Source of the DNA: Allolobophora icterica
Taxonomy: Eukaryota; Annelida; Clitellata; Crassiclitellata; Lumbricidae
DNA: 64,000 nt
Assembly: GCA_963556255.1 (NCBI GenBank)
Contig: OY744616.1
Coordinates: forward strand, 36,002,966-36,066,965
Direction: 5' to 3'
The position numbers and the translations under genes were made by a program. The first letter of the stretch is position 1; every line of letters starts with the position of its first letter. The notes beneath the pieces were generated by a model, which had not been told where the DNA came from, made no database searches, and saw nothing but the letters and a program-made list of their open reading frames with translations. This document shows, piece after piece, positions 40,245 to 48,500 of the stretch.

Positions 40245-40868
40245 ATGAGTCGATATACGAATACAAAAGTTAATGTTTCGGATGGACAAAAAGACAAAAT
40301 TAAACGCGCAGTTGAAGCAGGGACAGGAACGAGTATAAGACTAACTCACGCAGATCTATCCGGGGAACACGTCTTAGCTCTTACACGAGCACAAATTAAT
40401 AAAATGGCGAAAGCATATCAGAATGGAACGGGTACTATGCTCAAAATGAGTAAAACGCAAATACACCATAATATGAAAGTCGAAGGTGGTTTTCTTCCAG
40501 CGTTATTACCACTTCTAGCTACAGCTGGAAAATTCCTTCTTTCTAGCGTTCTGCCAAGTCTTGCAACTGGAGCTTTAAGCGGATTAGCGAGTACAGGTGT
40601 AAGTAAGTTAATGGGATCTGGTGTTAATGGAAGTGCTTTATACATAAAGAAAGGAGGAAGAAGCTACAAGATGGTTCCGCACGCAGCAGGTCTTTACCTG
40701 AAACCATGGTCAGGGTCGGGATTAGACGGTGTAGGAGAAGGACTGTACATGCGCAGAGGTTCTGGATTTGTCAATGGTTCAGGATTGATTCTTGGAAACG
40801 ACAATCCTATTTCAAAAGTACTTTCTAACATCCCAATCCTTGGTCCGCTTCTTGGAATGATTCTGTAA
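40245..40868 (+). CDS. Polinton/adintovirus core-like protein with hydrophobic centre
   Basis: 207 residues from ATG 40,245. The N-terminal half is polar and basic (GQKDKIKRAV, then LTRAQINKMAKAY and KMSKTQIHHNMKVEGGF). A hydrophobic glycine- and alanine-rich segment follows (about 83-125, FLPALLPLLATAGKFLLSSV). The C-terminus is glycine-rich and ends in a second hydrophobic stretch. Similar small proteins next to the penton gene in this virus group are thought to be virion core or membrane-active components, comparable in position to adenovirus core/pVI-type proteins. The exact role is not known. An in-frame extension to 40,191 exists but would overlap the penton-like gene. Confidence 0.65.
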   Translation: MSRYTNTKVNVSDGQKDKIKRAVEAGTGTSIRLTHADLSGEHVLALTRAQINKMAKAYQNGTGTMLKMSKTQIHHNMKVEGGFLPALLPLLATAGKFLLSSVLPSLATGALSGLASTGVSKLMGSGVNGSALYIKKGGRSYKMVPHAAGLYLKPWSGSGLDGVGEGLYMRRGSGFVNGSGLILGNDNPISKVLSNIPILGPLLGMIL

Positions 40869-40904
40869 ATATATATATTAATATATATATATAAATAATA
40901 TATA

Positions 40905-41306
40905 ATGTCGCGATACGGTATGCCAATGCACAAGTTTATAACAAAACGCAATTCTCCGAGGAGAGTTAGAACTCGACCAGAATCAGTATTTTGGTTGCCT
41001 AAAGAAGTAACGCATCGGGCTATAAGACAACCGGGCTCACAGCGTTGGGAGATTTTCGCACAACGAGCCATCACAATTCAACCCAGATCGTCGGTCTCGC
41101 AAGAGCTAGGATTTGGCGTTCGACTAACTAGGGGAGTCTGTCTAGTCTCGCTTAGACAAGCGATTAAAGAAAAGAAATGTAGCTTGCAAGATTCAACCAT
41201 TTGCGAAGATGTAGAAGACATTGTTATCACTATTCAAAACAATTCCGATTCTGTAGTTATCATTAACGAAAAAGATTCGCTATGCTACATTAATTACCAC
41301 GTTTAA
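40905..41306 (+). CDS. unknown viral protein, possible dUTPase-like fold
   Basis: 133 residues. The N-terminal 45 are basic. From about 50 the pattern (AITIQPRSSVSQELGFGVRL, a Cys/Lys loop, then EDIVITIQNNSD and NEKDSLCYINY) resembles the beta-prism of trimeric dUTPases. The spacing of a central strand pair and a final G/K-D-x-L-x-x-I turn is suggestive, but the canonical uridine-binding and catalytic residues are not evident. It may therefore be a structural derivative, or unrelated. A TATATA tract (40,868-40,900) precedes the ATG. Confidence in a real gene is high and in the fold low. Confidence 0.6.
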   Translation: MSRYGMPMHKFITKRNSPRRVRTRPESVFWLPKEVTHRAIRQPGSQRWEIFAQRAITIQPRSSVSQELGFGVRLTRGVCLVSLRQAIKEKKCSLQDSTICEDVEDIVITIQNNSDSVVIINEKDSLCYINYHV

Positions 41307-41334
41307 ATTTTTAAAAATCTTAATAATAATAATA

Positions 41335-41871
41335 ATGGAATATAAACAAGTGGAAAATTCAGCCCAATCGTATCGTTTTAAAAAAATTAACGAAATTCAA
41401 AAAGAAATCGAACAAGAACGCGATAAAAGGACCGCCTTAAGTACAAAGTATCGTAGGAACATAAGAATGATTAGCATTATCGACAACGCTCTGATAGTAA
41501 CTGTGATGGGGCTCAGCAGCTCGGGCCTGGCAGCTCTTGCTACTGTAATTGCAACTCCGGCCATAGCGATAGCAACAGGTACGGCAGTAGGTGTAGGATT
41601 GTTAATTATTATCGGAGGACAAGTTAGTAAGAAGCTTGCACTGAAATTGACAAAGCACGAAAAGATTAAAACGTTAGCGGAAGCAAAACTAAACACAATC
41701 AGTAGCCTTATTTCAAAAGCTCTTGTGGACGACAATATTTCAGACGTTGAATATTCGCTAATTCTAAGCGAGTTTGTGAAATTCAACGATATGAAAGAAA
41801 AAATTAAAAATAAAACCAAAGTTAGCACAGAAAAATTAACGTTTAACGAGAACGTTTTAACGGGAACGTAA
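41335..41871 (+). CDS. viral membrane protein of the Polinton type
   Basis: 178 residues. A charged coiled coil (about 1-45) precedes a long hydrophobic, alanine- and glycine-rich region (about 48-100, probably two transmembrane segments). An amphipathic helical tail follows (HEKIKTLAEAKLNTISSLIS, then DNISDVEYSLILSEFVKF). I know proteins with this layout from Polinton-rich invertebrate genomes. They are presumed virion or host-membrane proteins of unknown function. The gene follows the 133-residue gene by 28 bp and starts after a TAATAATAAT stretch. Confidence 0.6.
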   Translation: MEYKQVENSAQSYRFKKINEIQKEIEQERDKRTALSTKYRRNIRMISIIDNALIVTVMGLSSSGLAALATVIATPAIAIATGTAVGVGLLIIIGGQVSKKLALKLTKHEKIKTLAEAKLNTISSLISKALVDDNISDVEYSLILSEFVKFNDMKEKIKNKTKVSTEKLTFNENVLTGT

Positions 41872-41956
41872 ATTAAACGTTCGAAATCAACGTTCGAATT
41901 TACGTTCGAATTTACGTTTAAAAAATATAGCTATAAGCTTATATAAATAAAATATA
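41872..41956 (+). promoter_or_regulatory. ACGTTCGAATTT tandem repeat and TATA-like start region
   Basis: Three to four copies of an ACGTTCGAA(A/T)T unit at 41,878-41,920. CTTATATAAATAAAATATA runs up to ATG 41,957. The repeat is absent from other viral intergenic gaps. Confidence 0.55.
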
Positions 41957-42889
41957 ATGTCGTTTCTAAAGATAACCGATCCCGCAAAAAGAGATTTTAT
42001 CGTTGAGGAGTTTCTGAAATCGAAGAAGAATATTCGACAAAACTTTTTATCCGAGAGATTAGGAGACATCGGACTACAACGAGAATTAACGAGATTGTAC
42101 AAACCAATAGTCGACTCGCAATCAACAATTTCAAAAGAACAAAAGGCTTTGTTATCTACTATAAAAGAAAACTCTGCAGAGACAGCTAACGCTTTAAAAG
42201 CGCTTCCCGCTTCTATTTCGACATCGTTAAAAGCCATTCAGTTTCCTCAATACCCTTCGATACAGGCTTACGGAGAAGACCCGGTAGGCCTAGAAGATAT
42301 AAAAACCTTAGAACTAGGAGATATTGCGGTGAAGTACCTGCAACAATACGCGTCCGATAAAAAGACGGTAGACACAACGTTCGGAATAAACTCTAAAGAC
42401 GGCCAATTTTATATAGGCGACAGTCCTATATCGATCGACGGCAGTAACGTGACGGTAGGCGATAGGCCTAAGATATACGAAGGAACTCCAGGACTTTGGG
42501 AATTATTAACGATGGCCAAACCGGACGAGTCGATTTTCAATGCAAACGATCGGGAAGAATATGCCGAGATTCTGAAGATAACGAATGCTATGAGGCAGCC
42601 GAAAAATCCAAGTAAACCAAAATCCTCTAGGAGCTTAAAATATAAAAATATTATTAAACCGATATGGGACTCGATGATGTCAAAGGCGCAAGGTAAAGGA
42701 ATAGGCCTACAGCGTATCGTTATTCCTCAAGATCCTAATGCATTAATAGAAATGTTATCTCTGCGAATGGCCAGCTTCGAGGCGGGGAATACGGGTGTGA
42801 GAAATGAGATAGTTGGTATATGCGACGAGTTACTAAGACAAGGAGCGATAAATAAAAATGAATATAAAAATATAATGCTATTAATATAA
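41957..42889 (+). CDS. conserved Polinton/adintovirus virion-associated protein (unknown function)
   Basis: 310 residues, no membrane segments. The N-terminal third is helical and charged. The centre has a beta-rich GINSKDGQFYIGDSPISIDG followed by a GTPGLWELL motif (about 178-186), a signature I associate with a conserved Polinton protein of unknown role. A basic linker (PKNPSKPKSS) and a helical C-terminus follow. Three TAGGCCTA octamers lie in the gene (42,285, 42,463 and 42,702). It ends 3 nt before the next ATG, so the pair may be co-transcribed. Confidence 0.7.
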   Translation: MSFLKITDPAKRDFIVEEFLKSKKNIRQNFLSERLGDIGLQRELTRLYKPIVDSQSTISKEQKALLSTIKENSAETANALKALPASISTSLKAIQFPQYPSIQAYGEDPVGLEDIKTLELGDIAVKYLQQYASDKKTVDTTFGINSKDGQFYIGDSPISIDGSNVTVGDRPKIYEGTPGLWELLTMAKPDESIFNANDREEYAEILKITNAMRQPKNPSKPKSSRSLKYKNIIKPIWDSMMSKAQGKGIGLQRIVIPQDPNALIEMLSLRMASFEAGNTGVRNEIVGICDELLRQGAINKNEYKNIMLLI

Positions 42890-42892
42890 AAA

Positions 42893-43471
42893 ATGTTAGT
42901 AGTTGCTAAAAGAAGGTATAAGAAACAATATGTTATCGGAGGGGCGGGAATATTCGATGTTGTTGCGGGTTTTTTCAAGAAACTATTTACGTCAAATGCG
43001 GATAAACAAATAGCGTCCACCGCTCTCAGCGTAGGAAAAGATGCGGCTAAAGACATCGGGCAAAAAGCGCTGGATGTTGGTAAAACTGTCGCTGCTGACG
43101 CTGGGAAACGATTAGTCGATAAAGCGATTGCTAAAATTATGAGTCCCAAAAATTTACCGACTACAAGGTCAGCTGCTACGGAACTCGCTTCACATGCGCT
43201 TCCAGCGCTTTCAGCGCTTCCAGCGCTTTCAGCGCTTCCAGCGCTTCCAGCGCTTTCAGCGCTCCAACCGCAGCTGAACGAAGGTAAGGACTTGCTAACT
43301 CAAGAAAGTAAAGACGTGCTAACTAGACTTATTAACGACGGAACGCGTTCGAAGAGTACAAATATAAATAATTTAATGATGGGGCACGGTATGAATTCCA
43401 ATGCAAAGAGCGCTATTAGAATTCAAGATCTCGTTAGACGTTTAAACGGAGCTGGATTGAAAGTTGCATAG
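42893..43471 (+). CDS. core/pVI-like viral protein with ALPALS repeat
   Basis: 192 residues. The start is basic (KRRYKKQ). An amphipathic helix follows (GGAGIFDVVAGFFKKLF, about 16-32), reminiscent of membrane-lytic helices that adenovirus-like particles use. Next come alanine-rich helical repeats (VGKDAAKDIGQKALDVGKTV) and a tandem ALPALSALPALSAL stretch (about 103-126) encoded by 15-bp DNA repeats at 43,198-43,263. A basic C-terminus ends in VRRLNGAGLKVA. It is probably a virion core or lytic protein matured by the viral protease; this is inference from composition and position before the capsid gene. Confidence 0.6.
   Translation: MLVVAKRRYKKQYVIGGAGIFDVVAGFFKKLFTSNADKQIASTALSVGKDAAKDIGQKALDVGKTVAADAGKRLVDKAIAKIMSPKNLPTTRSAATELASHALPALSALPALSALPALPALSALQPQLNEGKDLLTQESKDVLTRLINDGTRSKSTNINNLMMGHGMNSNAKSAIRIQDLVRRLNGAGLKVA
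43198..43263 (+). repeat. in-frame minisatellite inside a viral gene
   Basis: About six units built from CTTCCAGCG and CTTTCAGCG. All keep frame and give alternating ALPAL and SAL residues. Confidence 0.9.
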
Positions 43472-43519
43472 GTTATTTATATTTAAATAAAATAAAATCA
43501 TATATTATTAATAAAAAAA

Positions 43520-44581
43520 ATGCAATCAGATATAGTAAGATTCACGGAACAACCTTTGACGGACAAGAGTATCGAACGATACGAATTTCACGAGTACGAA
43601 CCTACTGCGAGAACGAATCTAAACACAACGGGTGAGATTCGTATAAACATTGAACTCCAAGATTTATTCAGCCACCCTTCAGAATCCTATTTGCTATTCG
43701 AAGGAAGACTGACTAAAGCGGATAACACCGCATACGTTAATGCCGATGCAGTGGCTGTTGCGAATAACGGGCTAATTCATCTCTTTAGCCAAATATCGTA
43801 TTCTCTGTCGAATCAAGAAATAGAAACGTTATTTCACCCAGGTCAAGCTACCACGATGCTCGGACTGCTTAAATACCCAAACGATTTTCAACTGGCACAA
43901 GGTTTAAATCAGCTGTGGTACAAAGACAGTGGTGCAACGGCCGTTGTCGCCGATAACACGGGGTTTGCGGTCAGACAACAGTATCTTATTCGAAAACCGA
44001 CTGCTAAGGGAACGTTCAGCTTTATAGTTGCATTAAAGCATATCTTCGGTTTTTGCGATGATTATGACAAGATTGTTTACGGTTTGAAACATACGCTAAC
44101 GTTAGTGCGCAAAGCCGACGACGACGCAATTTATAGAGGCCACGATGCAGCGGCTGGAAAAGTTGCAATAGAGAAGATATCGTGGTTTATGCCTCACGTT
44201 ATTCCATCCGATATGGAAAAAATGCAGTTATATAAAACGATCGAATCGAAAGCATCGTTGGCTGTAGCCTATCGCGCTCGTCAATGCGATACCATAACTG
44301 TTCCTCAGTCGACTACTTTCAGTTGGAGACTTAGTGTCAAGACATCTCCGGAAAAACCGAGGTATATAATAGTAGGATTTCAGACAAGTCGTGACGGGAA
44401 TCAAGAAGCTAATCCGTCGATCTTCGACCATTGCGATCTTAAGAACATGTACGTGATGATGAATCAGGAAAGATACCCGGCTGTGGACTACAACCTATCG
44501 TTTCCTAATCAACAATTCTCGAGAGCGTACCGAGCAGCGGCAACGTTTAGCGAAAAATTCTACGGAATGGATCATTGGTAA
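43520..44581 (+). CDS. major capsid protein (double jelly roll), frame interrupted near the 3' end
   Basis: 353 residues up to a TAA at 44,579-44,581. The N-terminus (DIVRFTEQPLTDKSIERYEF, then LNTTGEIRINIELQD) and the later INVELEN-like strands, the HGQAT-type turn and the tail (YPAVDYNLSFPN) fit the double-jelly-roll hexon-like coat of Polintons and adintoviruses. The protein is about 80 residues short. The missing C-terminal part is present in the frame that starts at 44,575, so the gene carries a shift of minus one between about 44,553 and 44,578. No canonical slippery heptamer was seen, although a run of five A lies at 44,553-44,557. A natural one-base loss, an assembly error or a programmed shift are possible. 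Confidence 0.85.
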   Translation: MQSDIVRFTEQPLTDKSIERYEFHEYEPTARTNLNTTGEIRINIELQDLFSHPSESYLLFEGRLTKADNTAYVNADAVAVANNGLIHLFSQISYSLSNQEIETLFHPGQATTMLGLLKYPNDFQLAQGLNQLWYKDSGATAVVADNTGFAVRQQYLIRKPTAKGTFSFIVALKHIFGFCDDYDKIVYGLKHTLTLVRKADDDAIYRGHDAAAGKVAIEKISWFMPHVIPSDMEKMQLYKTIESKASLAVAYRARQCDTITVPQSTTFSWRLSVKTSPEKPRYIIVGFQTSRDGNQEANPSIFDHCDLKNMYVMMNQERYPAVDYNLSFPNQQFSRAYRAAATFSEKFYGMDHW

Positions 44582-44820
44582 CGCAGAGTAATATAACACC
44601 GAGTGATTATAAAGAACTATATCCGCTAATGATTTTCGACGTTAGCAAACAATCTGAGAGATTGAAATCGTCGGTCGTCGATATTCAGATCAAAGCTATA
44701 TTTAATACGGCAGTGCCGGCCGAAACCGAAGCTTATGCTATCGTAATTTCGGACAAGTTGCTAGAGTTTCAGTCGGACGGGCAGAAGCTAAACGTCGTCT
44801 ACGGTAGGAGCTCGTCTTAA
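44575..44820 (+). pseudogene. C-terminal part of the major capsid protein in shifted frame
   Basis: About 80 codons with no good ATG of their own (a TTG begins the open stretch). The segment (DYKELYPLMIFDVSKQSERL, then DIQIKAIFN and AYAIVISDKLLEF) is the characteristic final strand set of Polinton-type capsid proteins. It overlaps the end of the upstream frame by 7 nt. It supports a single ancestral gene. Confidence 0.85.
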
Positions 44821-44877
44821 ATCGCCGCGATTTAAATGCTAAATGCTAAGGGTGAAGGCTATGAATAAAATTTCTTT

Positions 44878-44901
44878 TTTTTCTTAAACATACATAAAGA
44901 G
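44878..44901 (+). promoter_or_regulatory. TTTTTCTTAAACA box before the SAP-like gene
   Basis: TTTTTCTTAAACA at 44,878-44,890, then TACATAAAGAG and the ATG. The same 13-mer at the same distance precedes the polymerase region (45,499-45,511). It is not seen before the structural genes. Confidence 0.65.
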
Positions 44902-45444
44902 ATGTTTACTTATATTAGTAATAAGAAGATGAAACTTCCAGAGCTGAGAAGCTTACTGGTCCAGCACAACATTAGGGGTTGTGCTCATCTCAACAAGCCC
45001 GAACTTATAGCTCTATTGAGCGCAATGGAGATTTGTGTTCAAGATAACTCAGAAAAAGAGAAACTAGAGAAACTACAGAGACGACAAAGGCAAGAACTGC
45101 AGAAAGAGCAGCAGAAAGAATATCGAAAAGCATATCAGATAGAATATCAGAAAGGATACTGGAAAGAATATCGGAAAGAACGAATACTTAAAAGAAACTA
45201 CCAGGAAGGCGCGTATGATAGAACGAGGTATATCAGAAATCAGCCGAGAAAAGTAGAAATTTTAGACCTAGAAACCGGTGATGTTGTCGTGTATCCGTCG
45301 ATATACAAAGCAGCTAAGGCGCACGGGCAAAATGCACCAATAATAGAATGGTATAATGGAAAAGTATGGCGAAATAGATACAAAATCAAGGTGTACGATC
45401 GCATTAACGACAAAACTATCGATTCCGTTGTGAATGAGCTGTGA
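44902..45444 (+). CDS. SAP-like and NUMOD-like DNA-binding protein
   Basis: 180 residues. An N-terminal SAP/LEM-like helix pair (KLPELRSLLVQHNIRG, then NKPELIALLSAM; about 10-45) is followed by a highly charged coiled coil with repeated EYxKxYQ units (about 55-105). A C-terminal module (VEILDLETGDVVVYPSIYKA, then AKAHGQNAPIIEW) resembles the NUMOD helix-turn-helix found beside homing endonucleases, with Ser-Ile-x-x-Ala-A as landmark. It is therefore a probable DNA-binding protein acting in replication or transcription. Its upstream box is shared with the polymerase gene, which fits joint early expression. The family is not formally recognised. Confidence 0.6.
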   Translation: MFTYISNKKMKLPELRSLLVQHNIRGCAHLNKPELIALLSAMEICVQDNSEKEKLEKLQRRQRQELQKEQQKEYRKAYQIEYQKGYWKEYRKERILKRNYQEGAYDRTRYIRNQPRKVEILDLETGDVVVYPSIYKAAKAHGQNAPIIEWYNGKVWRNRYKIKVYDRINDKTIDSVVNEL

Positions 45445-45498
45445 GATTTTGGGAAAAAATAAAATAAATAAAAAATTAAACATAAATAAATATTTGTG

Positions 45499-45551
45499 TT
45501 TTTCTTAAACAAGACTTAAAGAAATGAATATATATATGTATATATAAAGGA
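45499..45551 (+). promoter_or_regulatory. TTTTTCTTAAACA box and short upstream ORF before DNA polymerase
   Basis: The box at 45,499-45,511 is followed after 12 nt by ATG 45,524. That ATG opens a seven-codon frame through a TATATA repeat and stops at 45,547, five bases before the polymerase ATG at 45,552. It is one base out of frame with the polymerase. It may be a regulatory upstream ORF, or the result of slippage in the TA repeat. Confidence 0.55.
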
Positions 45552-48500
45552 ATGGACTACAAGTTGAAAACTGTAAAAGAATTGAGAGTCATGGCAAAAC
45601 GGAGCGGCATGGTCGGATATTGGAAACTGTCAAAAGCGGATCTGATTGCTGCTATGAGCAAAGATAAAAGCTTGCTCGACTCTCCAGTTCCCAATATTCG
45701 AACCCCAATTCTTACTCCGACCAAGTTCGTTTCCAAGCCAAATAAAGTTCTCAGTGAGTTGAAAACTAAGGTTAGGTCGAATGTTAATTCTTTTGCAGAT
45801 TGGTTAATTAGTTACATACCTCCTAAAGTGAAGAAACCTGTGAACGAAAGATTGGAATCGTTTAAATCGAAAATAAAGACTCTCTTTGCTAAAATCAATA
45901 CTAAGAAGTTCGAAATTCGAAAGACTGCATCGGCAATTAAAGGATTCACTAAACAATACACTATTGACGGTTCTTCTGGAATCGATGCAGTATCTTTTCT
46001 TAACGCCGTTAGACCGCAGGTGGTTAGTCTGTTGTCAAGAGATCGTCAGGTTAAGGTTCAACTCGTTCTTACATGTACCATGGAGCGCGTTGATATGAAA
46101 TCTGGAGAAGAAGAATCCGCGAATGTTCCATTCGTCTCGAAAACTGAAGTTATTTTAGATGCTACCGATATTAACGAAATATACAATAATGCAATAAATA
46201 AGATCCCAGAGACTATGGCGAGTTTTCAGATGCGGGGAAGTAATTGGAGATTCGTTAATGTTGTTAAATTAGATGTCAATACTGCTGTGTATAAACCACT
46301 GAAAGGCAGTTCTTACATTCCGTTGCCTACAGAACTATCTAGCAAAAAGGCTATTATCAATATGAAAAACGATGACGACCAATGTTTCAAGTGGTGCATT
46401 ACTAGAGCTTTAAATCCAACTGACAATCATCCCGAAAGAATTACGAAAGAATTAATCAAACAATCGAAGAAACTCGATTGGAGCGATATCGAATTTCCGG
46501 TTGCGGCGGATGCTAATATAATAAGCAAGTTTGAAAGAAATAATAATATAAGCGTTGACGTATTCGGTTATGAAAATAAGATAGTATTCCCAATTTATGT
46601 GTCGAATCAACGAGACGATAAAGTTTCTATCGTTGAACTATTGCTTATTTCAGACGGAGATAAGAAACATTATTGTTGGATAAAGAATTTTAACAGATTG
46701 ATGTCATCACGTACAGAAAAGTCAACTATATCAATGCACTATTGTAGAAGATGTTTAAACGGTTATACAAGAATAGAAGCGCTCAATAAACATACCGTGT
46801 ACTGTTCGCAAAACGCCGCTCAAAAAATAGAAGTCCCAGAACCGGGAACTACGTTAAGTTTTAAAAATTATAATAGGTCGATGAGAGTTCCCTTTATCGT
46901 TTATGCAGATTTCGAATCTTTCATCAAACCTATAGCCACTTGCAAGCCAGATCCTCGCGTGTCTTACACCGATAAATACCAAAAACACACGCCTAGCTCG
47001 TTTTGTTATTACGTAAAATGCTTCGACGATATATTATATCAACAAGATCCTGTAACGTACACGGCCGAAAGCGAAGACGACGATATCGGTCAAATATTCG
47101 TAGAAAGTCTCGAAGAGACTATAAAACGAATATACAATCAGTTTAAATTTCCGAAGAAGATGATATTTACTCCAGATGACCGAAAAAAGTTTAAGGAAAC
47201 TACTTTATGTCATATCTGTGGAGGGGCGTTGGGTACAGATCGGGTTCGAGATCACTGTCATTTGAGCGGTAAATTCAGAGGGGTCGCTCATAATGGTTGT
47301 AATCTAGACTATAAAGTTCCGAGGTTCTTTCCAGTAGTATTTCATAATCTGTCCGGATACGACAGCCATCTGTTCGTAAAAAAATTGCGAGGTGATCAGA
47401 ATGAGAAAATTAAATGCATTCCTAATAACGAAGAGAAGTACATATCGTTTAGCAGAGAAGTGATCGTCGATAAGTTTCTAAACAAAGAAGGGAAAGAAAT
47501 TAATGTTAAACGCGAATTGCGATTTATCGACAGTTTTAGATTCATGGCCTCGAGTCTTGACGCTTTATCTAAGAATCTGAAGAAAGAACAATGTAAAAAT
47601 CTTGGCGCATTATATTCTGGGAAACAGCTCGATCTTTTACTTAAAAAAGGAATTTACCCGTACGATTACGTTACTTCCGTCGATAGATTTAACGAAACCG
47701 AACTACCTCCCAAGTCCGCATTTTATTCGCGGCTAAACGACTCAGATATTAGCGACGAAGATTACGATCACGCCAAAACTGTATGGAATGCATTCGGATG
47801 TAAAACGTTTAGAGAATACCACGACCTGTACAATGTTTCGGATGTTCTACTTTTAGCCGATGTTTTCGAAAACTTTAGAGACGTATGCATGAAGAATTAT
47901 CGGCTAGATCCCGCATGGTATTACACTTCTCCGGGACTGGCCTGGGATGCCGCTTTGAAGTTGACCGGTATAAAGTTGGAGTTGTTGAGCGATTACGATA
48001 TGATTCTGATGATTAAGCAAGGAATAAGAGGAGGCATCAGCACAATTTCGAATCGTTATGGGAAAGCCAACAATAAGTATATGACGGCGGATAAATTCGA
48101 TAGCAGCGAGCCTTCGTCATATATAACTTATCTAGACGCTAATAATTTATACGGTTGGGCGATGAGCAAGCCTTTACCGACTCGTGGATTTAAATGGATG
48201 AGCGACGACGAGCTAAATAATTGGAATGTTTTGGGATCGTGTATATTGGAAGTGGATTTGGACTATCCTCAAGATATCCATAATCTCCACAACGACTATC
48301 CTCTGGCTCCCGAGAGCATCTCGTCGGAATTTACATCTAATATACCAAAACTAATTCCGAACTTGAACGATAAAAAGAAGTACGTGGTACATTACGAAAA
48401 TTTGAAGTTGTACGAAAGGCTCGGGTTGAAGATCGCGAAAATTCATAGAGGGATTCTATTCGAAGAAAGCCCTTGGTTGAAATATTATGTAGACCTAAAC

